NCBI GenBank assembly: GCA_002700095.1
Contig: PACL01000017.1
Coordinates: forward strand, 62,001 to 126,000
Reading direction: 5' to 3'
From: Fulvimarina sp.
GTDB lineage: Bacteria; Pseudomonadota; Alphaproteobacteria; Rhizobiales; Rhizobiaceae
DNA: 64,000 bases
The notes under the pieces are model-generated. The model ran no database searches and had not been told where the DNA came from. It was given only the letters and a program-made list of their open reading frames with translations. The stretch's first letter is position 1. The number at the start of each line of letters is the position of its first letter. Position numbers and translations under genes: made by a program. Shown here piece after piece: positions 26,102-34,826 of the stretch.

Positions 26102-27427
26102 TCACCCGGCGGGCCGGACTGCCGCGGCGAGCGTTGCCGCCGCATCGCCGATCTCGAGGCTCCGGGCGACGAGGGCCGCGGCCGCGCCGAACACCGACAC
26201 GATGCAGAGGGTGGCGAGGAGGGCATGGGCGAGACTGCCGGCAAAGACGGTCTCGCTGAGCCAGCCGACCATCACCGGGCCGATGCCGAGCGAGATCAGC
26301 GTCACGCCGAGGATGAAGCCGCCGGTCATGCGGCCGCGCAAGGGGGCGGGCGTCAGCCGCTGGACGGCGACGAGGCCGACGGGGGTCGCTCCACCCAGCG
26401 CGAAGGTGGTCGCCGCCAGCGCCGCGATCGCCAAAGCGAGATCTTCGGCAAGGCACGCTGTCGCCCCGGCGATCATCGCCGCGACGAGGGCGAGGGCGAC
26501 GACCAGGGCCGGCGCGCCGGCGTCGCCGCGCCGGGCCAGCCGGTCGATCAGCCAGCCGCCCGCGACGTTGCCGGCCGGGCCGAAGGCGATGACGATCGGC
26601 CCGAAGATCAGGCCGCTCTCCGCGGGCGTCAGGTCGAAGCCGCGCACCAGCAGCGTCGGTGCCCAGGCGGCGACCACCTGGACCATGAGGATCGTCGCGG
26701 CGGCGCAGCCGAAATAGGCGAGATACAGCCGCCAGCGCTCCGCCAGCGCCAGCCCGAGAGGCGGCGGGGTTTCGGCCTTGCGGACAGTTCGCGGCGGCTC
26801 GGCGCCGGTGGAGAACCAGGCGAGGGCCGCGACGTTCAGACAGAGCGACATGAGGAAGAGCATGCGCCAGGGTTCGAGCGGGACGGTGGAGAAGAGGCCA
26901 TCGCCGATGAGGCCGAGGAGAAGCCCGCCGGCGAGAAGCGCCAGCCCCCGGCCCAGTGTCGCGGCGGAGGTGAAGACGGCGATCGGCCGGCCGATCCCGC
27001 CCGGCCCGAAGCCGTCGGCGATCAGGCTCGCGGCGGCCGGAACCAGCGCCGCCTGGCCGAGGCCGACGATCATCCGTCCGCCGACCAGCGCGGCGAAGGA
27101 CGGGGCGAGGGCGCAGGCGAGGGTGCCGAGCGACCACACGGCGAGTGCCGCCATGACGATCCTGCGGCGGTCGAAGCGGTCGGCGAGCGCCCCCGCCGGG
27201 ACCACCGCCCCGGCATAGAGGAGGACATAGGCGGTGCCGTGGAGAAAGCCGAGTTGGGTGTCGCCGAGGTTCAGCTCCCTCTGGATCGGCACCAGCACCA
27301 GGGCCAGCAGATGGCGGTCCATGGCGGCTACGAGATGGACGAGCGCCAGCGCCAAAGCGAGACCCCAGGCCCCGGGGACTTGCGCCGCAATTTCCCTCCG
27401 GCCCTGCGCCTTTCCTGCGCGGATCAC
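26102..27427 (-). CDS. MFS transporter
   Basis: 441 residues with 12 predicted helices. The conserved loop 2-3 motif is seen as ALADRFDRRRIVM, and helix 4 carries GRMIVGLGQAALVPAAASL. The start is a GTG whose GTGA overlaps the stop of the AraC-type regulator gene, so translation is coupled. The protein resembles anion or sugar-acid type MFS carriers (the AMDRHLLALVLVPIQRELN start is reminiscent of hexuronate/phthalate-family permeases), but the substrate is not readable. Position upstream of mgsABC suggests it may move a methylated amine or amino acid. Confidence 0.82.
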   Translation of the reverse strand: MIRAGKAQGRREIAAQVPGAWGLALALALVHLVAAMDRHLLALVLVPIQRELNLGDTQLGFLHGTAYVLLYAGAVVPAGALADRFDRRRIVMAALAVWSLGTLACALAPSFAALVGGRMIVGLGQAALVPAAASLIADGFGPGGIGRPIAVFTSAATLGRGLALLAGGLLLGLIGDGLFSTVPLEPWRMLFLMSLCLNVAALAWFSTGAEPPRTVRKAETPPPLGLALAERWRLYLAYFGCAAATILMVQVVAAWAPTLLVRGFDLTPAESGLIFGPIVIAFGPAGNVAGGWLIDRLARRGDAGAPALVVALALVAAMIAGATACLAEDLALAIAALAATTFALGGATPVGLVAVQRLTPAPLRGRMTGGFILGVTLISLGIGPVMVGWLSETVFAGSLAHALLATLCIVSVFGAAAALVARSLEIGDAAATLAAAVRPAG

Positions 27428-28497
27428 GAACAGGCGGCGGGCTGCAGCATCGTCAGGGACGAGACCCAGCGGTCGAATCCGCCGGGCCCGTTCGCGGCGA
27501 TCAGTCCGGCCTCGTGCGGAACCTCCAGCTGCCGGCGCCGGAACTGCCCCGGCGGTACGGCGAAGGTCGCGCGGAAGCTGCGGCTGGCGTGGCTTTCGCT
27601 GGCAAAGCCGCAGGCGAAGGCGAGTTCGGCGATGCTCCTCAGGTCCCGCGGCTGGCTGAGCAACGCCCGGAACCGGTGGGCGCGCCGCAGCTGGATATAG
27701 CTGGCGACGCCGCCGAGGGTCTTGAACAGCTCGTAGAGCCGCGAGCGTGACACGCCGATGCGCATGGCGATGAGGTCCGGCCCGAGATCGCGCCGCGGCA
27801 GCTCCGCCTCGATCACCCGCCGGGCGGCCTCCAGCTTGGCGCCCGCCCCCGCCTTCGAGCCGATGCCGTCCGCGCCCGGCCGCAGGGCGATGGCGAGGAG
27901 TTCGGTGAAGACCGTCATCATGCTGGTCAGCGCGTCGTCGGAGAGGGTGCGGGCATGCCGGTTGAGCGAGATCATGAAGTCGGCGAGCAGCGCCGAGCCG
28001 GGCGGCGACAGGATGCGGCCGTGCAGCTCCTCCGGTCCGAAGAAGGCGCGTTCGACGACGTATCGGGCGATCGAGAAGGTCAGGATGTGCGCACGCTCGC
28101 ATTCCGTCCGGTATGGGCGGCGCGTGTCGAGGAGGATGATCTCGCCCGGCCGCACCTCGGCCGCGCCGTCGCCGGCATGGGCGACGAGCCGTCCGGACAG
28201 GTTGAGCTGCATGACGAAATGCTCGAAGCCGTCCTGGCGGATCCGCCGCATCGTCCGCTCGTGGCCGACATGGTCGAGCCAGCGCTCGAAGGCGACCATC
28301 TCGCCCAGCGGCCGCGCCTCCAGCCGGGCAGAGAACTGCGCGCCGAGGCGGATGGCGTCGGTGCCGCCGGCATAGAGGCTGCGATAGGCCTCGAACCGGT
28401 CGGCGGGCCGCATCGTCTCGGTGGAAAACTGCACGACCGGCCGGTCTGCCGCTAAGAAAGCACTTCCTGTCGACAAGAATCCGCTCCAGACATCCAC
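27424..28497 (-). CDS. AraC-family transcriptional regulator
   Basis: About 357 residues. The N-terminal part (FSTETMRPADRFEAYRSLY onward) is the cupin-like AraC-binding domain type 2, and residues about 235-330 hold the two helix-turn-helix motifs of AraC proteins (IGVSRSRLYELFKTLGG, then IAELAFACGFASESHASRSFRATFAV). The frame starts with GTG at 28497; an internal GTG/ATG around 28413-28434 could also be the start. It is coupled to the MFS gene by a 4-base overlap and would be expected to control it and perhaps the mgsABC-glnT genes; S. meliloti glxA next to glxBCD is a comparable arrangement, from memory. Confidence 0.84.
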   Translation of the reverse strand: MDVWSGFLSTGSAFLAADRPVVQFSTETMRPADRFEAYRSLYAGGTDAIRLGAQFSARLEARPLGEMVAFERWLDHVGHERTMRRIRQDGFEHFVMQLNLSGRLVAHAGDGAAEVRPGEIILLDTRRPYRTECERAHILTFSIARYVVERAFFGPEELHGRILSPPGSALLADFMISLNRHARTLSDDALTSMMTVFTELLAIALRPGADGIGSKAGAGAKLEAARRVIEAELPRRDLGPDLIAMRIGVSRSRLYELFKTLGGVASYIQLRRAHRFRALLSQPRDLRSIAELAFACGFASESHASRSFRATFAVPPGQFRRRQLEVPHEAGLIAANGPGGFDRWVSSLTMLQPAACS

Positions 28498-28726
28498 GCT
28501 CCACCAGCGTCATGTCTATGATATCGAATGCTTTGCAGGCAATGTTTAAACGGCGATGACTCTGTGTCGGCGCAGCGAATACGCGTCAGTGCGGCAAATG
28601 GGCGCTACCTTGGGGTCGGGGCCGGGGCCGGGCCGGGGCTGGCGGTCCGCCCCCGCGGCGCCGCCTTGTCTCTGTCGCTGTCCATGGCTTTGCCGCCGCC
28701 GCCCCGCCTTCGCTTCGTCAGGGCGA

Positions 28727-30100
28727 TCAGACCGCGTTGGAATAGCGCGCCGTGCCGCCCTGCAGATGGGCGTCGAACCAGGAGGCGACGATGCGGGTGA
28801 GCGGCCGGGCTTCCGGCGGGATGAAGAAACGGCGGCCGGCGACCTGCGCCAGCCCGTCCTCGTCGGTTGCCGCCAGACGCAGCGCCTGTCGCACATGCGG
28901 CTCCGCGGCCAGTCCGAACCGGGCCAGGAGGGCGTCGAGGTCGATGGCGAAGTCGCACATCAGCCGCTCGATCATGTGGCCGCGGATCTCGTCGTCCCGG
29001 GTCAGCCGGTAGCCGCGGAGGGCTGCGGGCCGGCCGGCGGCGATGGCCTCGCGGTAGAGGCCGGTCGGCACGATGTTCTGGATGTGGCCGCCGAAAAACC
29101 GGCTGATCGCCGAGGCGCCGAAGCCGATCAGCGTCTCATGCGGATCGGCCGTGTAGCCCTGGAAGTTCCGCCGCAGCGCCCCCGCCCGTGCCGCTTTGGC
29201 GAGGCGGTCTCCGTGCCTTGCGAAATGGTCGATGCCGACCGGCTCGAAACCGGCCCCCGTCAAGGTCCGCGCGGCCCGCGCCGCATCCGCGAGCCGCGCC
29301 GCTCGGCCCGGCAGATCCTCGTCGCGGATCATCGTCTGATGCTTCTTCACATGCGGGACATGGGCATAGCCGAACAGCGCAATCCGCTCTGGCTGAAGCT
29401 CGATCACCTTCTCCACCGTCGCGTCGAGCCGCTCCGGCGTCTGCAGCGGCAGGCCGTAGAGGACGTCGACATTGATGGTGACGCAGCCGGACGCCCGCAA
29501 TTCGTCGATCACATCGCGGGTCTCTTCGAAACTCTGGGGCCGGTTGATCGCCGCCTGGACCTCGGGGCTGAAATCCTGGACGCCGATCGAGGCCCGGGTC
29601 AGCTCGAGGGCGCGCAGACCGGCGAGCGCCTGCGGCGTCACGTCGGAGGGATCGATCTCGACGCTGATCTCGGCATCGGGCGTGAATCGGAACGCCCCCT
29701 GCAGCGCCTCGGACAGCCGGGCCATGTCGCCGGCGGCAAGGAAGCTCGGCGAGCCGCCGCCGAGATGCAGCGCGCCGAGCCTCGGCGAGAAGCCGAGCCG
29801 CGCGCGGAAGGCCGCAATCTCCTCGACGAGGGATCCGACATAGGCTTCGACGGGATCGTAGCGGCGCGTCTGCTTGGTATGACAGCCGCAGAACCAGCAC
29901 AGCCGGTCGCAGAAGGGAATGTGCAGATAGACCGAGACCGGCGTGTCCTCATCGAGGCCGGCGCAGAGCTCGCTCCACAGCGCCGGGCCGGCGTCCGCGG
30001 CAAAATGCGGTGCCGTCGGATAGCTGGTGTAGCGGGGCACCTCGGCGCCATGCCGGGCGAGGACGGCGCGATGATCGATCGCGGCGACCGGCGCGTTCAT
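28727..30100 (-). CDS. hemN: Oxygen-independent coproporphyrinogen III dehydrogenase HemN
   Basis: 457 residues, the usual HemN length. The radical-SAM cluster motif C-x3-C-x2-C is at residues 64, 68 and 71 in HIPFCDRLCWFCGCHTK, with an extra Cys at 73 as in true HemN. The N-terminal RYTSYPTAPHF and LGGGSPSFL, and the C-terminal HemN domain (RGYRLTRDDEIRGHMIERLMC), are present. It makes protoporphyrinogen IX precursor without oxygen, for haem in microaerobic or denitrifying growth. Its ATG overlaps the stop of a hemerythrin-like gene, and both are behind a strong FNR-type box, consistent with oxygen control. Confidence 0.95.
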   Translation of the reverse strand: MNAPVAAIDHRAVLARHGAEVPRYTSYPTAPHFAADAGPALWSELCAGLDEDTPVSVYLHIPFCDRLCWFCGCHTKQTRRYDPVEAYVGSLVEEIAAFRARLGFSPRLGALHLGGGSPSFLAAGDMARLSEALQGAFRFTPDAEISVEIDPSDVTPQALAGLRALELTRASIGVQDFSPEVQAAINRPQSFEETRDVIDELRASGCVTINVDVLYGLPLQTPERLDATVEKVIELQPERIALFGYAHVPHVKKHQTMIRDEDLPGRAARLADAARAARTLTGAGFEPVGIDHFARHGDRLAKAARAGALRRNFQGYTADPHETLIGFGASAISRFFGGHIQNIVPTGLYREAIAAGRPAALRGYRLTRDDEIRGHMIERLMCDFAIDLDALLARFGLAAEPHVRQALRLAATDEDGLAQVAGRRFFIPPEARPLTRIVASWFDAHLQGGTARYSNAV

Positions 30101-30813
30101 GGCGTCACCCGGCCCTGGCCAGCCGTGGCGAGCAGCGGAACCAGATGCTCCTCCTCGAAGGCGATGTGCCGGCGCAGCCCCTCGAAGAAGCCGCGCAGCA
30201 TGTAGCCGAGCGCCTCGGCCTGCGGATCGGCCTGGGCGTGTCGTCCGTCGGCGCCGGGCGCATGAGCCGGCTCGATGGCGGCAAACCGCACGGCCGGCCC
30301 GGCCTTCGGCCGCTCGCCCCGCCGCCTCGATGCGACCCGCATGACCGCGTCGACGAGCTTCTCGGCCAGCTCCTCGGCGAAGCTCTCGTCCTCCCAATGC
30401 TCGAAATGCAGCCGTTCCAGCGTGGCCGACAGCTCCGGCCGGGTGGCAAAATGCGCCTCGAGCAGCGGGAAGACCGTCTTTTCCTCGAAGGCGTGGGCGC
30501 GCCGGATGGTCGGCCCGATCAGCCGTGCCACGTGCAGCGTGTGCTGGGTGTCGAGATTGTCCGGCAGCGCGTCGGCGATGGCCTCCAGGGCGGCGCAGAG
30601 CCGGCGCTGCACTTCCAGCTGGCGCAGCAGTTCGCCAGCGACCTCGGCGTCCCGAAGCTCAGGGGAGCCTCCGCCTGCGGCTAGGGGCGGGGTCGGCGGC
30701 GAGGCGTCGGAGCGAACCGGGCGCAGGACGATGACCGCCGCGCCCGCCTCCGCCCCGGTTGCAGGTTGCGGCGCTGCTTCGACTGGCGACAGGGACGCGG
30801 GCTGGAACGTCAT
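30097..30813 (-). CDS. Hemerythrin-like HHE domain protein
   Basis: 238 residues. Two hemerythrin-type metal motifs H-x3-E are seen in RAHAFEEKTVFPLLEAHF and RRHIAFEEEHLVPLL, with further His/Glu in HFEHWEDESFAEEL, so a di-iron or dioxygen/NO-binding helical bundle is likely. About 60 residues at the N-terminus are low-complexity (Ala, Pro, Gly) and the region between the helices contains a disordered insert. GGAG lies eight bases before the ATG at 30813. It is the first gene of an operon with hemN and is preceded by an FNR box, so a role in oxygen or nitric oxide response is plausible. Confidence 0.8.
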   Translation of the reverse strand: MTFQPASLSPVEAAPQPATGAEAGAAVIVLRPVRSDASPPTPPLAAGGGSPELRDAEVAGELLRQLEVQRRLCAALEAIADALPDNLDTQHTLHVARLIGPTIRRAHAFEEKTVFPLLEAHFATRPELSATLERLHFEHWEDESFAEELAEKLVDAVMRVASRRRGERPKAGPAVRFAAIEPAHAPGADGRHAQADPQAEALGYMLRGFFEGLRRHIAFEEEHLVPLLATAGQGRVTP

Positions 30814-30875
30814 GGCAGGGCTCCGATGGCAATGCTTCCTCACCCTCCTTGTCGCCGATCCCGCGGCCCGCCGCC

Positions 30876-30889
30876 TTGATCCAGGTCAA
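30876..30889 (-). promoter_or_regulatory. FNR/FixK/NnrR-type box upstream of the hemerythrin-hemN operon
   Basis: The sequence TTGATCCAGGTCAA matches the consensus TTGA-N6-TCAA (full form TTGAT-N4-ATCAA) with one deviation. Its centre is about 70 bases before the hemerythrin start codon, the right distance for activation from about -41 of a transcript with a short leader. Both genes it would control suit anaerobic regulation. Confidence 0.75.
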
Positions 30890-31030
30890 CCTGCATCGAG
30901 CCCGGCGCATCGCCGGCAAAAGCACGCAAGCAAGGTCCCCGACACGGGCATTGGGACTGGGCGAGCGGGCGAAAGCGGCCGAGCCTGCGCATGCCCGCAG
31001 CCGGCGCACCGCCGCGCGGCCGGTCCCTCT

Positions 31031-32026
31031 TCAGCCCGGCGTCCCCTCGTGGACGCGGGCGAAGCGCTGGATCACGAAGGAGCGGAACAGCGCGATGGCG
31101 GGATCGGCCATGTCGTCCGGATGGACGGTGAGATAGTAGCCGAAGCCGCTCTCGCAGGTCGCATCGAAGGGGATCGCCAGCCGGCCCTCGGCGATCGGCC
31201 GGGCGAACATGTCCGGGTCGACGAGGATCACCCCGTTGCCGGTCATCGCCCAGTCCACCGTCAGCGCCTCGGAATCCAGGGCCATTCCGCGATCGGCAGG
31301 GATGTCGAGGCCGAAATGCCGGGCGAAGGCCGACCACAACACGCCGAAGGGCTCGCCTTCGAGGCGCGTATGCAGGAGTTCGTTGGAGCGCAGGAAGGTC
31401 TGAAGGTCCATGCCCCGGCAGCGTTCGGCGATGTCCGGCGCGCAGGCCGGGCTCTGGCGGATCGACCAGAGCGGGTCGCGCACCGCGTCGTCGAGCCGTG
31501 GCCGGTCGAAGACGACGGCGATGTCGGACGGCGACCGCGGCAGGCCGACGCCGTTGGAGCTGAAGAGATCGATCGAGATGTCCGGATAGGCCAGCCGGAA
31601 ATCCCGCAGCACCGCCATGCCGACCACCTGCAGGAAGGTCGGCGGCATGTGGACGCGCAGCATGCGCTGGGTCGTGCCGGCCTTGCGGCGCAGCGCCTGC
31701 ATGGTGGTCTCCAGCCCGTCGAAGGACTTCGTCACCACCGGCAGCAGCGCCGCCCCCGCCGCCGTCAGCGCCAGCCCCTGCGGCCGCCGCTCCAGGAGCT
31801 TGCAGCCGAGCAGGTCCTCCAGCCGGCCGACATGCCGGCTCAGCGCGCTCTGGGAGATGTGCAGCGCGCCCGCCGCGCCGGTGAAGCTCAGCCGCTCGGC
31901 CACCGCCTCGAAGGCGCGCAGGGCATTCAGCGGCAGCCAGAGCCTTGCCCCCTCCGGCGCTTCGGCGGGCTGGACCTTCTGTCTGTCGCGGGGAGGATCG
32001 ACCGGCTCCGACGCACGCACCGGCAT
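31031..32026 (-). CDS. LysR-family transcriptional regulator (GcvA-like)
   Basis: 331 residues. The N-terminal helix-turn-helix is LNALRAFEAVAERLSFTGAAGALHISQSALSRHVGRLED, typical of GcvA-type LysR proteins, and the rest is the periplasmic-binding-protein-like effector domain. The ATG at 32026 has GAGG upstream; an in-frame ATG at 32056 would run into the likely operator. It is divergent from the Rieske oxygenase gene with only 89 bases between starts, so it very probably regulates that catabolic cluster in response to its substrate. Confidence 0.9.
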   Translation of the reverse strand: MPVRASEPVDPPRDRQKVQPAEAPEGARLWLPLNALRAFEAVAERLSFTGAAGALHISQSALSRHVGRLEDLLGCKLLERRPQGLALTAAGAALLPVVTKSFDGLETTMQALRRKAGTTQRMLRVHMPPTFLQVVGMAVLRDFRLAYPDISIDLFSSNGVGLPRSPSDIAVVFDRPRLDDAVRDPLWSIRQSPACAPDIAERCRGMDLQTFLRSNELLHTRLEGEPFGVLWSAFARHFGLDIPADRGMALDSEALTVDWAMTGNGVILVDPDMFARPIAEGRLAIPFDATCESGFGYYLTVHPDDMADPAIALFRSFVIQRFARVHEGTPG

Positions 32027-32052
32027 GGTTTGCCTCAATTCGATAGGGCGAT

Positions 32053-32075
32053 GCAAAAACGATATTTGCCCGCAA
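32053..32075. promoter_or_regulatory. Likely LysR operator between divergent genes
   Basis: Two overlapping inverted repeats lie in the short divergent gap: GCAAA-N7-TTTGC (32053-32069) and TTGC-CC-GCAA (32066-32075). LysR proteins bind interrupted palindromes in such positions, so I infer the regulator's binding site here. Confidence 0.45.
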
Positions 32076-32115
32076 TTGCGGCCGCTGCCAAGCTGGTGCT
32101 CACAAAGGAGACAGC

Positions 32116-33522
32116 ATGCGCGACTTGTCCATGATTGCGGCAGCCCTCGCCGAGCGCAAGCCCGGCCATTCGCTGCCCCAGCTGCTCTACAACAGCCCCG
32201 AGGCCTACGAGTTCGACCTCGAGGCGATCTTCGGACAGTCCTGGATCCTGGCGGGCTTTGCCTGCGAGATCCCCCGGCCGCGCGGCTATCTCGCTCTGAC
32301 GATCGGCCGCTCGCCGGTGGTGATCACCCGCGATCGCGACGGCGCCTTCCGGGCCTTCTTCAACTCCTGCCGCCATCGCGGCGCCCAGGTCTGCCCGGAC
32401 GGGCCCGGCGGCAAGGCGCGCCTGACCTGCCCCTATCACCAGTGGGTCTACGGCCTCGACGGCAGGCTCGTCCACGCCCAGAACATGCAGCCGAGCTTCC
32501 GGCCAGACGAGCACGGGCTGAAACCGATCCATGTGGAGGAGGTGGCCGGTGCGCTCTTCGTCTCCTTGGCCGAGACGCCGCCGGCCTTCGACCGCTTCCG
32601 GGCCGATCTGGAGCCGCTGCTCGCCCCCCACCGGCTGAACGAGGCCAAGCTCGCCCACCAGAACACGCTGGTCGAGAAGGGCAACTGGAAGCTGGTCATG
32701 GAGAACGCCCGCGAGTGCTACCACTGCGCCGTCGGCCATCCCGAACTCGCCTTGACCTTCCCGATCGCCGAGGCGAAGGGCGGGCAGTTCGCCAAGGAGG
32801 GCGATCCGCGCCACGCCGCCTTCGACGCGCGCCTCGCCGCGGCGGGTCTCGCCAAGGGGCCGTTCCTCGGGCCCTGGTGGCAGGTCGAGCGGTTCCCGCT
32901 GAAGGAAGGCCAGGTGTCGCTGACCATGGACGGCCGGCCGGCGGTGACGAAACTGATGATCGCCGGCGACGACCCCGATGTCGGCTCGCTGCGCTGGGCC
33001 ATCGAGCCGCACTCGTTCTGCCACTCGACCGCCGACACCACCGTCTATTTCAGCGCCATGCCGACCGCCACCGGCGAAACCGTCGTCACCTGCAAGTGGC
33101 TGGTCCACCAGGACGCGGTCGAGGGCGTCGACTACGACGTCGAGCGGCTGACGGCGCTGTGGAACATCACCAACCAGCAGGACCGCGACCTGGTCGAATT
33201 GAACCAGCGCGGCGTCAACTCGCTCGGCTACACGCCCGGCCCCTACTGCGAGGACGGCGAAGACTACGTCATCCGCTTCGTCGACTGGTATTGCGACAAG
33301 GCCGAGAAATTCATCGCCGCGCGCACCGGTTCCGATACCGGCATTGGCACCAGCATCGACTGGCGGCCGACGGCGATGGACGTCCTGCCGGCGGCGATCG
33401 GCACCGCTGTTTCGCCGGCTCCCGGCCTCGCTGCCGTCCCGTCGGAGATCGGCCTCGCGCTGGCCTTCGCCGCCGATGTCTCCACGGCCGCCGGGGCCGA
33501 ACAGCGGCCGGACGCCTCGTGA
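32116..33522 (+). CDS. Rieske non-heme iron oxygenase, alpha subunit (betaine/quaternary-amine demethylase type)
   Basis: 468 residues. The Rieske [2Fe-2S] ligands are C85, H87, C105 and H108 (NSCRHRGAQVC, CPYHQW), and the mononuclear iron site is in NARECYHCAVGHPEL (H203, H208). The sequence style resembles the GbcA/stachydrine demethylase/carnitine-oxygenase group, which demethylate or cleave quaternary ammonium compounds. No ferredoxin reductase partner is encoded nearby. About 40 residues at the C-terminus (Ala-rich) are extra. It is divergent from the LysR gene and coupled by a GTGA overlap to a PLP lyase gene. Substrate unknown. Confidence 0.87.
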   Translation: MRDLSMIAAALAERKPGHSLPQLLYNSPEAYEFDLEAIFGQSWILAGFACEIPRPRGYLALTIGRSPVVITRDRDGAFRAFFNSCRHRGAQVCPDGPGGKARLTCPYHQWVYGLDGRLVHAQNMQPSFRPDEHGLKPIHVEEVAGALFVSLAETPPAFDRFRADLEPLLAPHRLNEAKLAHQNTLVEKGNWKLVMENARECYHCAVGHPELALTFPIAEAKGGQFAKEGDPRHAAFDARLAAAGLAKGPFLGPWWQVERFPLKEGQVSLTMDGRPAVTKLMIAGDDPDVGSLRWAIEPHSFCHSTADTTVYFSAMPTATGETVVTCKWLVHQDAVEGVDYDVERLTALWNITNQQDRDLVELNQRGVNSLGYTPGPYCEDGEDYVIRFVDWYCDKAEKFIAARTGSDTGIGTSIDWRPTAMDVLPAAIGTAVSPAPGLAAVPSEIGLALAFAADVSTAAGAEQRPDAS

Positions 33523-34826
33523 GCGGCGGCAAGCGCCCGGACATGGAACCGGAAGGCCTGCATCCCGACACGCTGGCGGTCGGCTTCGGCTACGATCCGC
33601 AGGACGCCTATGGCGCGGTGAAGCCGCCCATCGTCCTCTCCTCGACTTTCGCCTATCCCTCGGCGCAGGCGGCCAAGGACGTCCACCAGGCCTATTTCGA
33701 CGGGCCGTCGCCGGAGCGCGACGCCCCCTACATTTATGCGCGGCTCGACCATCCGGGGCTGTCGCTCCTGCAGAAGCGCCTCGCCGTCCTCGACGGCGCC
33801 GAGGATGCCGCCGCCTTCGCCTCCGGCATGGCGGCGATCTCGGCGACGATGCTCGCCCATCTGAAGCCCGGCGACAGCGTCCTCCACACGACGCCGCTCT
33901 ATGGCGGCACCCACGGTCTCCTCCACGGCCCGCTCGCCGGGCTCGGCATCCGGCCGGTGCCGATCGCCGACGGGCTCAGCCGCGACAGTGTCGCGGCCGC
34001 TGCCGAGACGGCGCTGGCCCACGGCCCCGTGGGCGTCATCCATGTGGAATCTCCCGCCAACCCGACGGCCGGCATCGCCGACATCGCCATGATCGCGGCC
34101 TTTGCCGGCGAGCTGGCGGAGCGCCAGGGCCGGCGGCCGGTCGTCTCGGTCGACAACACCTTCCTCGGCTCGCTCCTGCAGAAGCCGCTGGAGCACGGCG
34201 CCGACCTCTGCATCACCTCGCTCACGAAATACGCCGGCGGCCATTCGGACCTTCTCGGCGGCTCTCTCACCGGCTCGCTCGAACGGGTCGGCCCGGTGCG
34301 GATGCTGCGCACGCTGCTCGGCACCCACATGGATCCGTTCACCTCCTGGCTGCTGCTCCGCTCGCTGGAGACGTTTCCGCTGCGCAACGGCCGGGCCAAC
34401 GCCAATGCCGGGGCGATCGCCGCCTTCCTGCGCGACCACCCGAAGGTGGCGGGCGTGACCTATCTGGGGTTTCTCGAAGAGGGATCGCCGGCAAAGGCCG
34501 TCTACGACCGGCAATGCGCTGGCGCCGGCTCGACCTTTTCCTTCAAGATCCGCGGCGGCGAGGCCGAGGCCTTCGCCATGCTCGACCGGCTGAAGGTGTT
34601 CCGCATGGCGGTCAGTCTCGGCGGCACCGAGAGCCTGATCTGCCATTCGGCCACGACGACCCACTACCTGGTGCCGCTGGAGGTCCGCCGCGAGGTCGGC
34701 GTCGACGATTCCACCTTGCGCATCTCCGTCGGGATCGAGCATCCTGACGATCTGATCGCCGATCTCGCCCAGGCCCTCGACGCCGTCGGGACGGGCGGAA
34801 ACTTCCAGACCAGTAGAGGATCCTAG
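33519..34826 (+). CDS. PLP-dependent Cys/Met metabolism lyase (cystathionine gamma-synthase/methionine gamma-lyase family)
   Basis: 435 residues. PLP lysine about 237 lies in CITSLTKYAGGHSDLLGG, and the family segments FASGMAAISATMLAHLKPGD, YGGTHGLL, HVESPANPT, VDNTFLGSLLQKPL and SLGGTESLICHSA are all present. Family members catalyse elimination or replacement at the gamma or beta carbon of sulfur amino acids. The GTG start overlaps the Rieske stop; an ATG 24 bases downstream is the alternative. In this cluster it may act on a sulfur-containing amino acid betaine or its demethylated product, but the reaction cannot be told from the sequence. Confidence 0.85.
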   Translation: MSGGKRPDMEPEGLHPDTLAVGFGYDPQDAYGAVKPPIVLSSTFAYPSAQAAKDVHQAYFDGPSPERDAPYIYARLDHPGLSLLQKRLAVLDGAEDAAAFASGMAAISATMLAHLKPGDSVLHTTPLYGGTHGLLHGPLAGLGIRPVPIADGLSRDSVAAAAETALAHGPVGVIHVESPANPTAGIADIAMIAAFAGELAERQGRRPVVSVDNTFLGSLLQKPLEHGADLCITSLTKYAGGHSDLLGGSLTGSLERVGPVRMLRTLLGTHMDPFTSWLLLRSLETFPLRNGRANANAGAIAAFLRDHPKVAGVTYLGFLEEGSPAKAVYDRQCAGAGSTFSFKIRGGEAEAFAMLDRLKVFRMAVSLGGTESLICHSATTTHYLVPLEVRREVGVDDSTLRISVGIEHPDDLIADLAQALDAVGTGGNFQTSRGS

